DNA from: Palsa-504 sp963822765
Lineage (GTDB): Bacteria; Actinomycetota; Actinomycetes; Streptosporangiales; Streptosporangiaceae
DNA length: 64,000 nucleotides
NCBI GenBank assembly: GCA_963822765.1
Contig: CAWGJL010000039.1
Coordinates: forward strand, 70,846 to 134,845
Direction: 5' to 3'
Part shown: one piece after another, positions 52,970 to 61,218 of the stretch
How the letters are laid out: each line of letters starts with the position of its first letter
Position numbering within the stretch: position 1 is the stretch's first letter
The notes under the pieces: model-generated
Databases searched by the model: none
Told to the model about the DNA's origin: nothing
Seen by the model: only the letters and a program-made list of their open reading frames with translations
Made by a program: the position numbers and the translations under genes

Positions 52970-53626
52970 TCAGGAGGACGGGGGCATCAGGACCGTGTTG
53001 ATGATGTAGACGGTGGCGTTGGCCGTCTGGACGTTGCCGCACACGACGGAGGCGCTGTTGACCTCGTACGTGCTGCCCATCAGGGCCGGGGCGACGGTCG
53101 CGCCTTCCAGCGTCTTGAGCGGGGTGCCCGCGGCGAGCTGGGCCGGGGTAGTGCGCCCGGAGACCACGTGGTAGGTGAGGATCTTGGTCAGTTCGGCCTT
53201 GTTGGACAGCACGCTGGCCAGGGTCGCGGCCGGGAGCTTGGCGAACGCCGCGTTGTCCGGCGCGAACACCGTGATGCCGGACGCCGAGTTGAGCGTGTCC
53301 ACCAGGCCGGCCTTCTTGACCGCGGTGACCAGGGTGGACAGCAGCGGGTTGGCCGACGCGGCGGTCGCCACCGGCGCGGTCGACATGCCGGTGAAGCTGC
53401 CCGCGCCGCCCTTGGGCACCGAGGCGCAGCCCGGGCCGAAATCGCTGGCGGTGGTGCTTGCGCCCGAGGACGCCCCAGTCGACGATGCAGCGGACGCGGC
53501 CGAGGACGCCGGAGCCGAGGTGGCCGGCGCCGCCGCGGACGACGAGGACGGGCTCGAGCTGCACGCGGCCGCGGTCAGGGCCAGTCCGGCGGCCAGGCCG
53601 GTGGTGGCGAGCAAGCGGATCTTCAT
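52970..53626 (-). CDS. Fasciclin-domain lipoprotein (MPT70/MPT83-like)
   Basis: 218 residues. MKIRLLATTGLAAGLALTAA followed by ACSS is a lipoprotein signal peptide with lipobox LTAAAC. A Ser/Ala/Thr linker leads to one FAS1 domain: NPLLSTLVTAVKKAGLVDTL, ITVFAPDNAAFAKLP, LTYHVVSGR, ATVYIINTVLMPPSS. In mycobacteria MPT70 and MPT83 are the main SigK targets. It follows the molybdopterin oxidoreductase by 34 bases with no room for its own promoter, so they share one. Confidence 0.9.
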   Translation of the reverse strand: MKIRLLATTGLAAGLALTAAACSSSPSSSSAAAPATSAPASSAASAASSTGASSGASTTASDFGPGCASVPKGGAGSFTGMSTAPVATAASANPLLSTLVTAVKKAGLVDTLNSASGITVFAPDNAAFAKLPAATLASVLSNKAELTKILTYHVVSGRTTPAQLAAGTPLKTLEGATVAPALMGSTYEVNSASVVCGNVQTANATVYIINTVLMPPSS

Positions 53627-53660
53627 GATTTCTCCCATTTCTTACCTAAAAGGGGTGCCG

Positions 53661-55346
53661 TCAGGTGACGGTCACCACTACCGAGTCCCAGCCGGTAGCC
53701 CCGCTGGGGAAGACCTGGGCGCGCCGTGACGGCTGGGTCACGCCCTTGTTGTCGGTGGCCCGGACCTGGAGCGTGTGCAGCCCGGGGGCCGCGTCCCAGG
53801 TCCAGACCCACTGCCGCCAGGTGTCGATGCCGTCGACGGCGGCCATCCGGGCGGTGTGCCAGGGACCGTTGTCCGCGCTGACCTCCACGCCGGCGATGCC
53901 GGTGGCGGGCGCCCAGGCCACCCCGGCCACGGTGACCTGGCCCGCGGCGACCTGGGCCAGCGGCCGGGGCACGTCGATCCGCGACTCGGTGTGGATCGGG
54001 GCCACCGCCGCGTACCCGCGCTGGGTCCAGTAGGCCTTCTGCTCGGCGAACGTGGTCACGGTCAGCCGGGTGACCCACTTGGTGGCCGAGGTGTAGCCGT
54101 ACAGGCCCGGCACCACCATCCGGGCCGGGAACCCGTGCTCGACGGGCAGCGGCTGGCCGTTCATGCCGACCGCCAGCAACGCGGGCCGGCCGTCCATGAT
54201 CGTGGTCAGCGGGGTGGAGATGGTCATCCCGTCGGTGGCGGACGAGAGCAGCTGGTCGGCGCCCGCCCGCGCCCCGGCCCGGCGCAGCAGCGCGGGCAGC
54301 GACGCGCCGAGCCACCGGGCGTTGCCCGCATACGACCCGCCGACCTGGTTCGAGACGCAGACCAGGGTGATGTCGGTCTCGGTCAGCGGCATCCGCAGCA
54401 GCTCGGCGAAGCTGAGCTCGATCTCGCGGTCCACCATGCCGTCGATCCGCAGCGTCCAGGTTTCCTGCGCCACCTCCGGCAGCACCAGGTCGGTGTCGAC
54501 CCGGTAGAAGCTGGCGTTCGAGGTGAAGAACGGGGTCAGCCCCGGTATCCGCAGTTCGGTCCCGGCCGGCACGGCCGGCGCGCGCACCGCCGCCGCGGGC
54601 AGCCGGACCTGCGCCCGGGACGAGGCGACGCTGAACCGCCGTAGCAGCACGTCCCCCGCGCCGCCCGCCACCGCGGCCAGCACCCCCGCCCCCGCCGCGC
54701 CCGCGAGAAACAGCCGCCGGCCAGGTCCCGCGGGATCCCGCACATCGCCGGCCACGCCGTCCGTAGCCAGGTCCCGCCCGTTCCCGGCCCCGCCGGTCAC
54801 GCCGTCCGTAGCCAGGTCCCGCCCGTTCCCCGCCCCGCCGGTCACGCCGTCCGCGACCAGGCCGGTCCCGTCGTCCCGCGGCCGGATCGACCGGACCAGC
54901 GTGACCAGGGTCCCCGCGGCCACGGTCACGCCGGTCAGGGTGGGCACCACGTCGAGCAGGCCGGCCCCGGGCAGGCGGAGCGCGGCGGTCACGCCCAGGC
55001 CGGCGAACACGGCCAGGCCGGCCAGCCCGTAGCCGATCCGGCGCACCGCTGCCGCGCCGATCAGCGCGGCGAACCCGGCCAGCATGACCAGGATCCCGGC
55101 GACCAGCGCCTGCTTGTCGTGCGAGCCGAAGTGGGTGATCGCGAAGTCCTTGACCGGGATCGGCGTCAGGTTGATGGCCGTCTCGCCGACCGCGATGACC
55201 GGCGCGCTGTCGGGGCCGATGATCGCCGCCGCCAGCTCGGCCACGCCCAGGGCCACGGCGGCGGCCAGTATCCCGGCCAGCGCTCCGGCCGCGAGCACGC
55301 CGACTACGGAGCGCAACTCAACGTGTCCGTTCTGTTTTCCGATCAC
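53661..55346 (-). CDS. Membrane-anchored molybdopterin-dependent oxidoreductase (sulfite-oxidase fold)
   Basis: About 561 residues. Four hydrophobic helices (AAGALAGILAAAVALGVAEL and following), a linker containing a 15-residue tandem repeat (GRDLATDGVTGGAGN), a Tat-like/anchor helix, then the oxidoreductase domain: FYRVDTDLVLPEVAQETWTL, ITLVCVSNQVGGSYAGNARW with the molybdenum-ligand Cys, HGFPARMVVPGLYGYTSATK, and a C-terminal Ig-like dimer domain. Probably reduces or oxidises a periplasmic sulfur group. I place the start at GTG 55346, because a SigK-type -10 box covers the ATG at 55355. Confidence 0.85.
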   Translation of the reverse strand: MIGKQNGHVELRSVVGVLAAGALAGILAAAVALGVAELAAAIIGPDSAPVIAVGETAINLTPIPVKDFAITHFGSHDKQALVAGILVMLAGFAALIGAAAVRRIGYGLAGLAVFAGLGVTAALRLPGAGLLDVVPTLTGVTVAAGTLVTLVRSIRPRDDGTGLVADGVTGGAGNGRDLATDGVTGGAGNGRDLATDGVAGDVRDPAGPGRRLFLAGAAGAGVLAAVAGGAGDVLLRRFSVASSRAQVRLPAAAVRAPAVPAGTELRIPGLTPFFTSNASFYRVDTDLVLPEVAQETWTLRIDGMVDREIELSFAELLRMPLTETDITLVCVSNQVGGSYAGNARWLGASLPALLRRAGARAGADQLLSSATDGMTISTPLTTIMDGRPALLAVGMNGQPLPVEHGFPARMVVPGLYGYTSATKWVTRLTVTTFAEQKAYWTQRGYAAVAPIHTESRIDVPRPLAQVAAGQVTVAGVAWAPATGIAGVEVSADNGPWHTARMAAVDGIDTWRQWVWTWDAAPGLHTLQVRATDNKGVTQPSRRAQVFPSGATGWDSVVVTVT

Positions 55347-55353
55347 GGCGCCC

Positions 55354-55381
55354 ATTCGGAGCTGCCTTGCCAACCGGATTG
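55354..55381 (-). promoter_or_regulatory. SigK-type promoter for the oxidoreductase-fasciclin operon
   Basis: CAATCC (55381-55376), 16-base spacer, CCGAAT (55359-55354), close to the mycobacterial SigK consensus CCATCC-N16/17-CCGAAT as I recall it. Transcription would begin at about the GTG at 55346, giving a leaderless mRNA. Confidence 0.6.
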
Positions 55382-55419
55382 GCGTGACTTTCATTCGCGC
55401 AGGTTGCGGGCGTACAGAG

Positions 55420-55446
55420 CAATCCAAAGCAGCAAGGGCCTCGAAT
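55420..55446 (+). promoter_or_regulatory. SigK-type promoter for sigK-rskA
   Basis: CAATCC (55420-55425), 15-base spacer, TCGAAT (55441-55446). It mirrors the divergent promoter at 55354-55381 and would place the transcription start at about the ATG at 55454. Implies sigK autoregulation. Confidence 0.55.
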
Positions 55447-55453
55447 GGAGAGC

Positions 55454-56059
55454 ATGAGACGGATCGAGCTTCGACCGCTGCGGCCGGACGGTTGCCCCGC
55501 TGAGGACACCGGCCGCAAACCGGATCTGGCCGGCCTGATGTCCCGGGTGGCGCGGGGCGATCACCGGGCCTTCGAGCTGCTCTACGGCGAGCTGGCCGGG
55601 CCGGTCTACGGGGTGGTCCGGCAGGTGCTGCGCGATCCCGCCCAGTCCGAGGAGGTCGCCCAGGAGGTGCTGCTGGAGATCTGGCGCACCGCCTCCCGGT
55701 TCGACCCGGCCAAGGGCAGCCCGGCGGCCTGGGCCCTGACCATCGCGCACCGCCGGGCCGTGGACCGGGTCCGGTCCGAGACCGCAAGCTCCCGCCGGGA
55801 GGAAAAGGCCGCGCTGGACCCTGGTTCGGTGGACGACGACGTAGCCGAGGTGGTGGCCGCCACGCTGGACCGCCAGCGGGTACGCCGCTGCCTGGACGGC
55901 CTGACCGAGCTGCAGCGCGAGTCGATCAAGCTCGCCTATTACGGCGGCTACTCCTATCCGCAGGTCGCCCAGCTGCTCGACGTGGCCCTGGGCACGGTCA
56001 AGACGCGGATCCGGGACGGACTGATCAGGATGCGCGACTGCCTGGAGGTGGAGTGGTGA
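55454..56059 (+). CDS. sigK: ECF sigma factor SigK
   Basis: About 201 residues. Region 2: GDHRAFELLYGELAGPVYGV, VRQVLRDPAQSEEVAQEVLL, EIWRTASRFDPAKGSPAAWA, the region 2 pattern of SigK. Region 4: LTELQRESIKLAYYGGYSYP, QVAQLLDVALGTVKTRIRDG. SigK drives periplasmic redox genes. ATG 55454 is preferred over 55445, which lies inside the -10 box. Its stop overlaps rskA, and it is divergent from the fasciclin/oxidoreductase operon. Confidence 0.9.
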   Translation: MRRIELRPLRPDGCPAEDTGRKPDLAGLMSRVARGDHRAFELLYGELAGPVYGVVRQVLRDPAQSEEVAQEVLLEIWRTASRFDPAKGSPAAWALTIAHRRAVDRVRSETASSRREEKAALDPGSVDDDVAEVVAATLDRQRVRRCLDGLTELQRESIKLAYYGGYSYPQVAQLLDVALGTVKTRIRDGLIRMRDCLEVEW

Positions 56060-56874
56060 AGGCCATGCGCGACGACTCGCACCAGCTGAGCGGCGCCTAC
56101 GTCCTCGACGCGCTCAGCGAGGCCGAGCGGGACGGCTTCGAGCGCCATCTCCAGCACTGCCCGCTGTGCACGGACGAGGTCCGCGGCCTGCGCGAGACCG
56201 CGGCCCGGATCGGCCTGGCCAAGACCCTCGACCCGCCGCCCCAGCTGCGGCCGCGGGTGCTGGCCGCCGCCTACCGGACCCGCCAGCTCCCGCCGCCCGT
56301 CGGCGACCGGATCGGCCTGGACCGCCGCCGGAGCCGGGCCCGGAAGCTGTTCGCCGTGAGCCCGGGCCACGCTCAGCCCGGCGCCCAGCGCGAGTCACTG
56401 CGCCGGCTACTGGGCCGGCCGCTGGTCCCGCGGCTGGCCGGCGCACTGGCCGCCGCAGCCGTGGTGGTGGTCGCCACCCTGGGCATCAGCCAGTCCCTGA
56501 CCAGTCACCAGCCCGGCGGCGCCCCGGCCGCCAGCGCCGCGATCAGCCGGATCGTCACCGCACCCGACGCGCGGACCGAGACCGAGCGGACCAGCGCCGG
56601 CGGGACGGTCACGGTCGTCGTCTCCGCGGACCGGCAGGCCGCCGTGGTCTCCGCCGCCGGGATGCGGTCGCTGCCCGCCGCGCAGACCTACCAGCTGTGG
56701 GTGATGGGCCCGCACGGCAGCGCCCGCTCGGCGGGGCTGCTGTCCGGGACCGGCCGGGCCGGCCCGGTGCTGGCCTCGGGCGTCGAGCCCGGCGACCAGA
56801 TCGGGATCACCGTCGAGCCGGCCGGCGGCACCTCGAGCCCGACCACCGCCCCCGTCATCGCGGTGCCCGCGTAG
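56056..56874 (+). CDS. rskA: Anti-sigma-K factor RskA
   Basis: 272 residues. N-terminal anti-sigma domain AYVLDALSEAERDGFERHLQ with HCPLC, giving the zinc-binding H-x3-C-x2-C pattern. One membrane helix (LAGALAAAAVVVVATLGI, near residue 135) and an extracytoplasmic RskA domain (ADRQAAVVSAAGMRSLPAAQ, TYQLWVMG) follow. It holds SigK at the membrane until proteolysed. GTG start overlapping the sigK stop (GTGA) with GGAGGTG upstream. Confidence 0.9.
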   Translation: MKAMRDDSHQLSGAYVLDALSEAERDGFERHLQHCPLCTDEVRGLRETAARIGLAKTLDPPPQLRPRVLAAAYRTRQLPPPVGDRIGLDRRRSRARKLFAVSPGHAQPGAQRESLRRLLGRPLVPRLAGALAAAAVVVVATLGISQSLTSHQPGGAPAASAAISRIVTAPDARTETERTSAGGTVTVVVSADRQAAVVSAAGMRSLPAAQTYQLWVMGPHGSARSAGLLSGTGRAGPVLASGVEPGDQIGITVEPAGGTSSPTTAPVIAVPA

Positions 56875-56902
56875 TCAGCCGGGGCGGCGCCTCGGGGACT
56901 GG

Positions 56903-57409
56903 TCAGGCTGCGGTCACCTCCGCCGCGCAGGCGTCGGCATAGGCCTGGGCCAGCTGGGCGGTCACCGAGGGTTCCTGCCGGTCGGGGCTGGGGATGCCGA
57001 GGTGGGTCTCGCGCAGTTCGTTCAGGTAGCTGCGCCACAGCTGCGGGCCGCCGTGTTCCAGCAGCTCGGCGCGTATCCGAAGGGGGCGGCTGGTCGGCCG
57101 GTTCCGGATTCCCCAGGCGCCGAGCTCGGCGAAGACCGGGACGAGCTGGATGGCCTGCTCGGTGAGGCTGTAGGTCGCGCGCTGGCCGCGGCCCGCGTCG
57201 TCGCGGCTGAGCAGGCCCGTCTGGACCAGCCGTTTGAGCCGGTCGGCGAGGATGTTCGACGCGATGCCCTCCTGCGAGCCCGCCTGCAGCTCGCGGAAGT
57301 GCCTGCGGTTGCCGAACATGATGTCGCGCAGGACGAGCAGGCTCCACCGGTCGCCGAACGCCTCGACGGCGGCGTTGATCGGGCAGCCTGAACGCGGTGA
57401 GTCAGTCAC
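56903..57409 (-). CDS. HxlR-family winged-helix regulator
   Basis: 168 residues. CPINAAVEAFGDRWSLLVLR, DIMFGNRRHFRELQAGSQEG, IASNILADRLKRLVQTGLLS are the HxlR DNA-binding core with the conserved redox-capable Cys near the start. Residues 100-168 form an extra C-terminal region. Divergent from the serine hydrolase, with paired GCTTGCAAA sites between them. Confidence 0.9.
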   Translation of the reverse strand: MTDSPRSGCPINAAVEAFGDRWSLLVLRDIMFGNRRHFRELQAGSQEGIASNILADRLKRLVQTGLLSRDDAGRGQRATYSLTEQAIQLVPVFAELGAWGIRNRPTSRPLRIRAELLEHGGPQLWRSYLNELRETHLGIPSPDRQEPSVTAQLAQAYADACAAEVTAA

Positions 57410-57430
57410 GGCATCTTCCTTTCGACAGCT

Positions 57431-57481
57431 GCTTGCAAAGTACCATCAGTCACCGGTAGGGTCGAGTCAAGTGCTTGCAAA
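57431..57481. promoter_or_regulatory. Paired GCTTGCAAA sites, probable HxlR operator
   Basis: GCTTGCAAA occurs at 57431-57439 and 57473-57481 in the same orientation, start to start 42 bases apart (about four helical turns). They lie in the divergent gap between the HxlR gene and the serine hydrolase. Confidence 0.6.
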
Positions 57482-57518
57482 ACGCTAGTGCTTTTGCCTC
57501 GTGACGGAGGAGGACTCG

Positions 57519-58631
57519 ATGGCCGCGACAGGCACAGGTGACCTCCAAGCACGCGCGGAGGCCGTGGTGGATGAGCTGGTGAGCTCCGGCGCGGAGACCG
57601 GCCTGCAGGTTGCGGTGGTCCGCAACGGCCGGCTGATTGCCGATGTCGCCGGTGGCGCCGCCGACCCCGGCACCGGCCTGCCGGTCACGCCGGACACGTT
57701 GTTCTGGGCGGTATCCACCGCCAAGGGCGTCGCCGCCACGGTGGCTCATGTCCTCGCCGAGCGCGGCGTGCTCGACTATGGCCTGAGGCTCGCCGAGGTC
57801 TGGCCGGAGTTCGCCGCGCATGGCAAGGAACACGTGACACTGCGCCATGTGCTCTGCCACACCGCCGGCCTGCCAGGCCTGCCCCGCGATACCACCGTCG
57901 CCGATCTGTGTGACTGGGACCACATGTGCGCGGTGCTGGCCGGCGCGTGGCCGTGGTGGGAGCCCGGCACCCGCTTCGGCTACCACGCCAAGACCTTCGG
58001 CTTCCTGGTCGGCGAGACCCTGCGGCGGGTAACCGGCCGCACGATCTCCGCGCTGTTGCGCGAGCACGTCACCGGCCCGCTCGGCATCGCAGACGACATC
58101 CACTTCGGTGTTCCGGCCGGCTCGCTGTCCCGGGTCGCCCGTCAGGTAGCCCCAGAACCCGCCCGCACGGAGTCGCCGGCGCTGGGCTCACCGCTGGAAC
58201 GGGCCATCCCTCCAGGGATCGCACCCAGCGCGGAGTACGCCAACCGGATCGACGTACTCACCGCCGACATTCCCTCCGAGGGCACTATGACCGCCCGCGG
58301 CGCAGCCCGGATGTATTCGGCTCTGCTCGGCCATATCGACGGGGTGGGGCTGGTTTCACCGCAGCGGCTGGCCAGGATGGCCGCGGTCACCTACCGCGGC
58401 CACGATGAGGTCATGGGCGTCCAGACCCAGTGGGCATTCGGCTACAGCCCCTACTGGCCCGGCGGCCCATCCGTTGAAGGCTCCACCTTCGGCATGGTCG
58501 GGGCCAACGGCTCGGCGGCCTACGCCGACATCGGCACCGGCGTCGCGGTCGCCGTCATGCGCAACCGCTTCACCCCCGGCGACTTCACCGCCGCAGAGAA
58601 AATCGGCCAGCTCGCCGCCGGGGTCTGCTGA
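57519..58631 (+). CDS. Serine hydrolase of the beta-lactamase/EstB family
   Basis: 370 residues. FWAVSTAKGVAATVAHVLAE carries the S-x-x-K nucleophile; FGYHAKTFGFLVGE is the Y-x-N-type motif with Ala in place of Asn; HVLCHTAGLPGLP and FGMVGANGSAAYADIG complete the fold. An esterase is more likely than a beta-lactamase. ATG at 57519 follows GGAGGAGG. Heads a likely operon with the PPOX gene and is probably controlled by the divergent HxlR protein. Confidence 0.88.
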   Translation: MAATGTGDLQARAEAVVDELVSSGAETGLQVAVVRNGRLIADVAGGAADPGTGLPVTPDTLFWAVSTAKGVAATVAHVLAERGVLDYGLRLAEVWPEFAAHGKEHVTLRHVLCHTAGLPGLPRDTTVADLCDWDHMCAVLAGAWPWWEPGTRFGYHAKTFGFLVGETLRRVTGRTISALLREHVTGPLGIADDIHFGVPAGSLSRVARQVAPEPARTESPALGSPLERAIPPGIAPSAEYANRIDVLTADIPSEGTMTARGAARMYSALLGHIDGVGLVSPQRLARMAAVTYRGHDEVMGVQTQWAFGYSPYWPGGPSVEGSTFGMVGANGSAAYADIGTGVAVAVMRNRFTPGDFTAAEKIGQLAAGVC

Positions 58632-58690
58632 TAACGACCAAGCCCCGCCGGGCACGGGGCCGGCCGCATCCGAAGGAGGAAGCCCCGACC

Positions 58691-59194
58691 ATGCGCGAAC
58701 CCGCCACCAAAATCGACGCCCGGTTCAGCGACCCCGGTGCGATGGCCACGCCGTGGAGCCAAACCCGCGAAGCGCTCGAAAGCGCCGAGCTGTTCTGGAT
58801 CAGCACCGTCCGCCCCGATGGCAGGCCCCACGTTACCCCGCTGGTCGCCGTCTGGCTCGATGACGCCATCCACTTCTCCACCGGCCAGGCCGAGCAAAAG
58901 GCCCTCAACCTGCGCGCCAACCCGCACGTCGTCCTCACCACGGGCTGCAGCACCTGGAACGAAGGACTCGACGTCGCCGTCGAAGGCAGCGCCGTCCCCG
59001 TTACCGACGACGCGCAGCTAACCCGGCTCGCTCAAGCCTGGTCCGCCAAATGGGACGGCCGGTGGCACTACCAGGTCCAAGGCGGCCGCTTCCACCACCC
59101 TCGCGGCGGTGACGCTCTGGTCTACTCGGTCACACCCACGAAAGTGCTCGCCTTCGGCAAGGGGCACTTCACCCACACCACGTACCGATTCTGA
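58691..59194 (+). CDS. PPOX-class (pyridoxamine-oxidase-like) FMN/F420-binding protein
   Basis: 167 residues. A split beta-barrel: AELFWISTVRPDGRPHVTPL, VAVWLDDAIHFSTGQAEQKA, LNLRANPHVVLTTG, VYSVTPTKVLAFGKGHF. Binds FMN or F420 and probably reduces a small substrate. ATG with AAGGAGGAAG upstream; 59 bases after the serine hydrolase. Its end is overlapped antisense by the SRPBCC gene. Confidence 0.9.
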   Translation: MREPATKIDARFSDPGAMATPWSQTREALESAELFWISTVRPDGRPHVTPLVAVWLDDAIHFSTGQAEQKALNLRANPHVVLTTGCSTWNEGLDVAVEGSAVPVTDDAQLTRLAQAWSAKWDGRWHYQVQGGRFHHPRGGDALVYSVTPTKVLAFGKGHFTHTTYRF

Positions 59195-59716
59195 CGTCCA
59201 GGCCGCCTCACCGGATCCAACCATCAGCTCGCTGGTCAGCCGGCCCTCGGACGAGCGGGCTTCGGCGATGGCCTTGATCCGCTCCAGGGTGGCGCGCATC
59301 CCGTTGAGGTTGGTCCGCAGCCGGAAGGGCCCGGCCACGAGCCAGTACAGGACGTTCGGCGGGGTGCGCGGCAGCTGGAACGACTCCGTTACGTCGGTGC
59401 CGGTCCCGTCCGGCCCGGGGGCCAGCCGGTACCGCCAGGTGTTGACCGTCATCCCGCCCGGCCCGTTCACCGCGAAGGCGAACTCGCGCTCCGGGTCGGC
59501 GGCCAGCACCGTGCACGTCGTCCAGTAGACCGGGCCCACCCCGTTGCGCCGCACGTGACCGCGGAACCGCGCTCCGGTCCGCGGCCCGTCCGACCCGTCC
59601 AGCCACTCCGCCTCGAACGTCTCGGGGCTGAACTCCCCGATCCGGGTGACGTCGCTGACCAGCGCCCAGACCCGCTCGGCCGGCGCATCGATATGAACGG
59701 TCACAGACCCCTGCAT
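59018..59716 (-). CDS. SRPBCC (polyketide cyclase-like) protein with run-on C-terminus
   Basis: 232 residues. VTVHIDAPAERVWALVSDVT, RIGEFSPETFEAEWLDG, GARFRGHVRRNGVGPVYWTT and the closing helix RTNLNGMRATLERIKAIAEA form a complete START-like domain by about residue 155. The other ~75 residues run antisense into the PPOX gene and look random, so the normal stop has been lost. Ligand unknown. Confidence 0.8.
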   Translation of the reverse strand: MQGSVTVHIDAPAERVWALVSDVTRIGEFSPETFEAEWLDGSDGPRTGARFRGHVRRNGVGPVYWTTCTVLAADPEREFAFAVNGPGGMTVNTWRYRLAPGPDGTGTDVTESFQLPRTPPNVLYWLVAGPFRLRTNLNGMRATLERIKAIAEARSSEGRLTSELMVGSGEAAWTSESVRGVGEVPLAEGEHFRGCDRVDQSVTAARVVEAAALDLVVPPAVPFGGPGLSEPG

Positions 59717-59767
59717 GCCCAGCTACTCTAGCTCGCCAGCATCGGGCTACAGCAGGTAGGTGACCAG

Positions 59768-59899
59768 ATGCCCACCGTCGCCGATTATCTCGTGCGTTCA
59801 CCAATCCGGAGTCAGCTCAGCTGCGAATGGGACCGAAAGGGGCCCGCTATCCAGCGCGCCTCGCCCGCAAATGGAGGGATTCTCGCATGTCTGTTCTGA
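59768..59899 (+). pseudogene. Possible N-terminal scrap of a thiamine-pyrophosphate enzyme
   Basis: MPTVADYLVR resembles the conserved start of pyruvate-oxidase-type ThDP enzymes (T-V-A-D-Y-L) and has a plausible ribosome site (GCAGGTAGG). The resemblance ends after ten residues. Weak. Confidence 0.25.
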
Positions 59900-60569
59900 A
59901 ACGAGCCAGGAACGCAGGCCCCCGCAAGGTCGGCCTGGCCCTGACCGGGCTGCTGACGCGGGCCTGGCCGTGGCATCGGCCACATGCTGACCACCACCGG
60001 GGCATCGGCCACACGGTCATGACCGACATGGCGCAGACCATGTCCGCGTCGGTGTCACAGGGGCACACCGGCTTCACCGCCGGCTGGTACCACGGCCACA
60101 CGGTGCGGTTCTACTACACAAGAACTTCATGTGTGCCGAACCCCCGGCCAGCAAGGCCTCGTCCAAGTGCGAGGCGGGCGCGGACTACACCCAGACCCGG
60201 CCAGCAGCTTCGACCCGCTGTACGTGGTGGTCCCGCTCGGCTTCACCCCGCCGAAGAACACCCTGCAGTGCCCGGTGGCCGGCCACTGCATCGACCACCC
60301 CGGCACCATCGACCTGTCCGCCGTGCTCGGCAAGGGCACGTCCAACCTGGCCCTGCCCGCGCACAGCCACATCGTGGCCACCGCCAACGGCGGCCAGTCC
60401 GAGTGGTGGAACGTGGACGTGGTTGGCGTCACCAGCCTCAAGGCCTGGGACAAGATCGTCTGGGCCAAGAGCGACGCTGAGCTGCAGTTCCTCCAGCGTC
60501 ATGACTCCAAGAGAGGTGACCGGGAACATCACCACCAACCTGTTCCTGTACTTCTCGGTCCTCCGGTAG
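59887..60569 (+). pseudogene. Frameshifted secreted protein of unknown function
   Basis: MSVLKRARNAGPRKVGLALT begins a signal peptide, preceded by GGAGGGATT. The mature part appears in other frames: QGHTGFTAGWYHGHTVRFYY, CAEPPASKASSKCEAGADYT, DPLYVVVPLGFTPPKNTLQC, SHIVATANGGQSEWWNVDVV, and the end EVTGNITTNLFLYFSVLR. Several frame changes break it, but the pieces are in order and family-like, with conserved Cys and Trp. I do not know the function. Confidence 0.6.
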
Positions 60570-60633
60570 TCCATCCGGCCGGCCGCGCGCTCCGGCGCGC
60601 GGCCGGGAACCTCGCCTCGGAAGGATCCCCGCC

Positions 60634-61218
60634 ATGACCCTGAGCACCCCGCCGGTTCCCCGCGTCATCCACGCCGCCTTGCCCGCGGCTCGCGCACCGA
60701 CTTGCCTCCCGGCTGGCGCGCCGCCTTGCCCCGCGGCTGGCGCGCCGCCGCCGGGCTGACCTGCGTGGCCGCGGGCGCGGCCATCGTGGCCGGGCCCTGC
60801 TGCCCTGGGTTGAGGCCTTCGCCGGTTGGTCCAGGTGCCCGGCGTGCGCGGCCTGAACGGCCGGATCCTGGCCACCGCCGGGCCTGTTCATCGCCGTCAC
60901 CGGCCTGTATCAGCTGGTCCGCGGCGGTGCCGCCGCCCGCTGGGTGGCGGGCCTGGCTGGCTTCGCCGCGGCTGGCTTCGCCGGCTACCTGCTCATCGCG
61001 CTGACCCGGACCATGCGCGCGCTCGGCGGCGACTCCATGGTCTTCGCCCGCGGCGGCCCGGGGCTGTGGGTCGCGGCGGCGGGCGCCGCGGCGGCCTTCG
61101 CCACCCTGCTCTTCCCGGCCGCGGTTACCCAGGCGCCGCGCCGCGACACGCTCGTCCCGCCGCGGCCGCCCGATCCGCGCCGATGCCGGGCGCTGGGCGG
61201 ATGCGGCCCCTCGGGTGA
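60634..61218 (+). pseudogene. Frameshifted four-helix membrane protein
   Basis: ATG after GGAAGGATCC. Helices appear across frames: GWRAAAGLTCVAAGAAIVAG, GRILATAGLFIAVTGLYQLV-type segment, VAGLAGFAAAGFAGYLLIAL and GLWVAAAGAAAAFATLLFP. The frame ending at 61218 overlaps the next GTG (GTGA), which supports this as the natural end. Function unknown. Confidence 0.5.
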
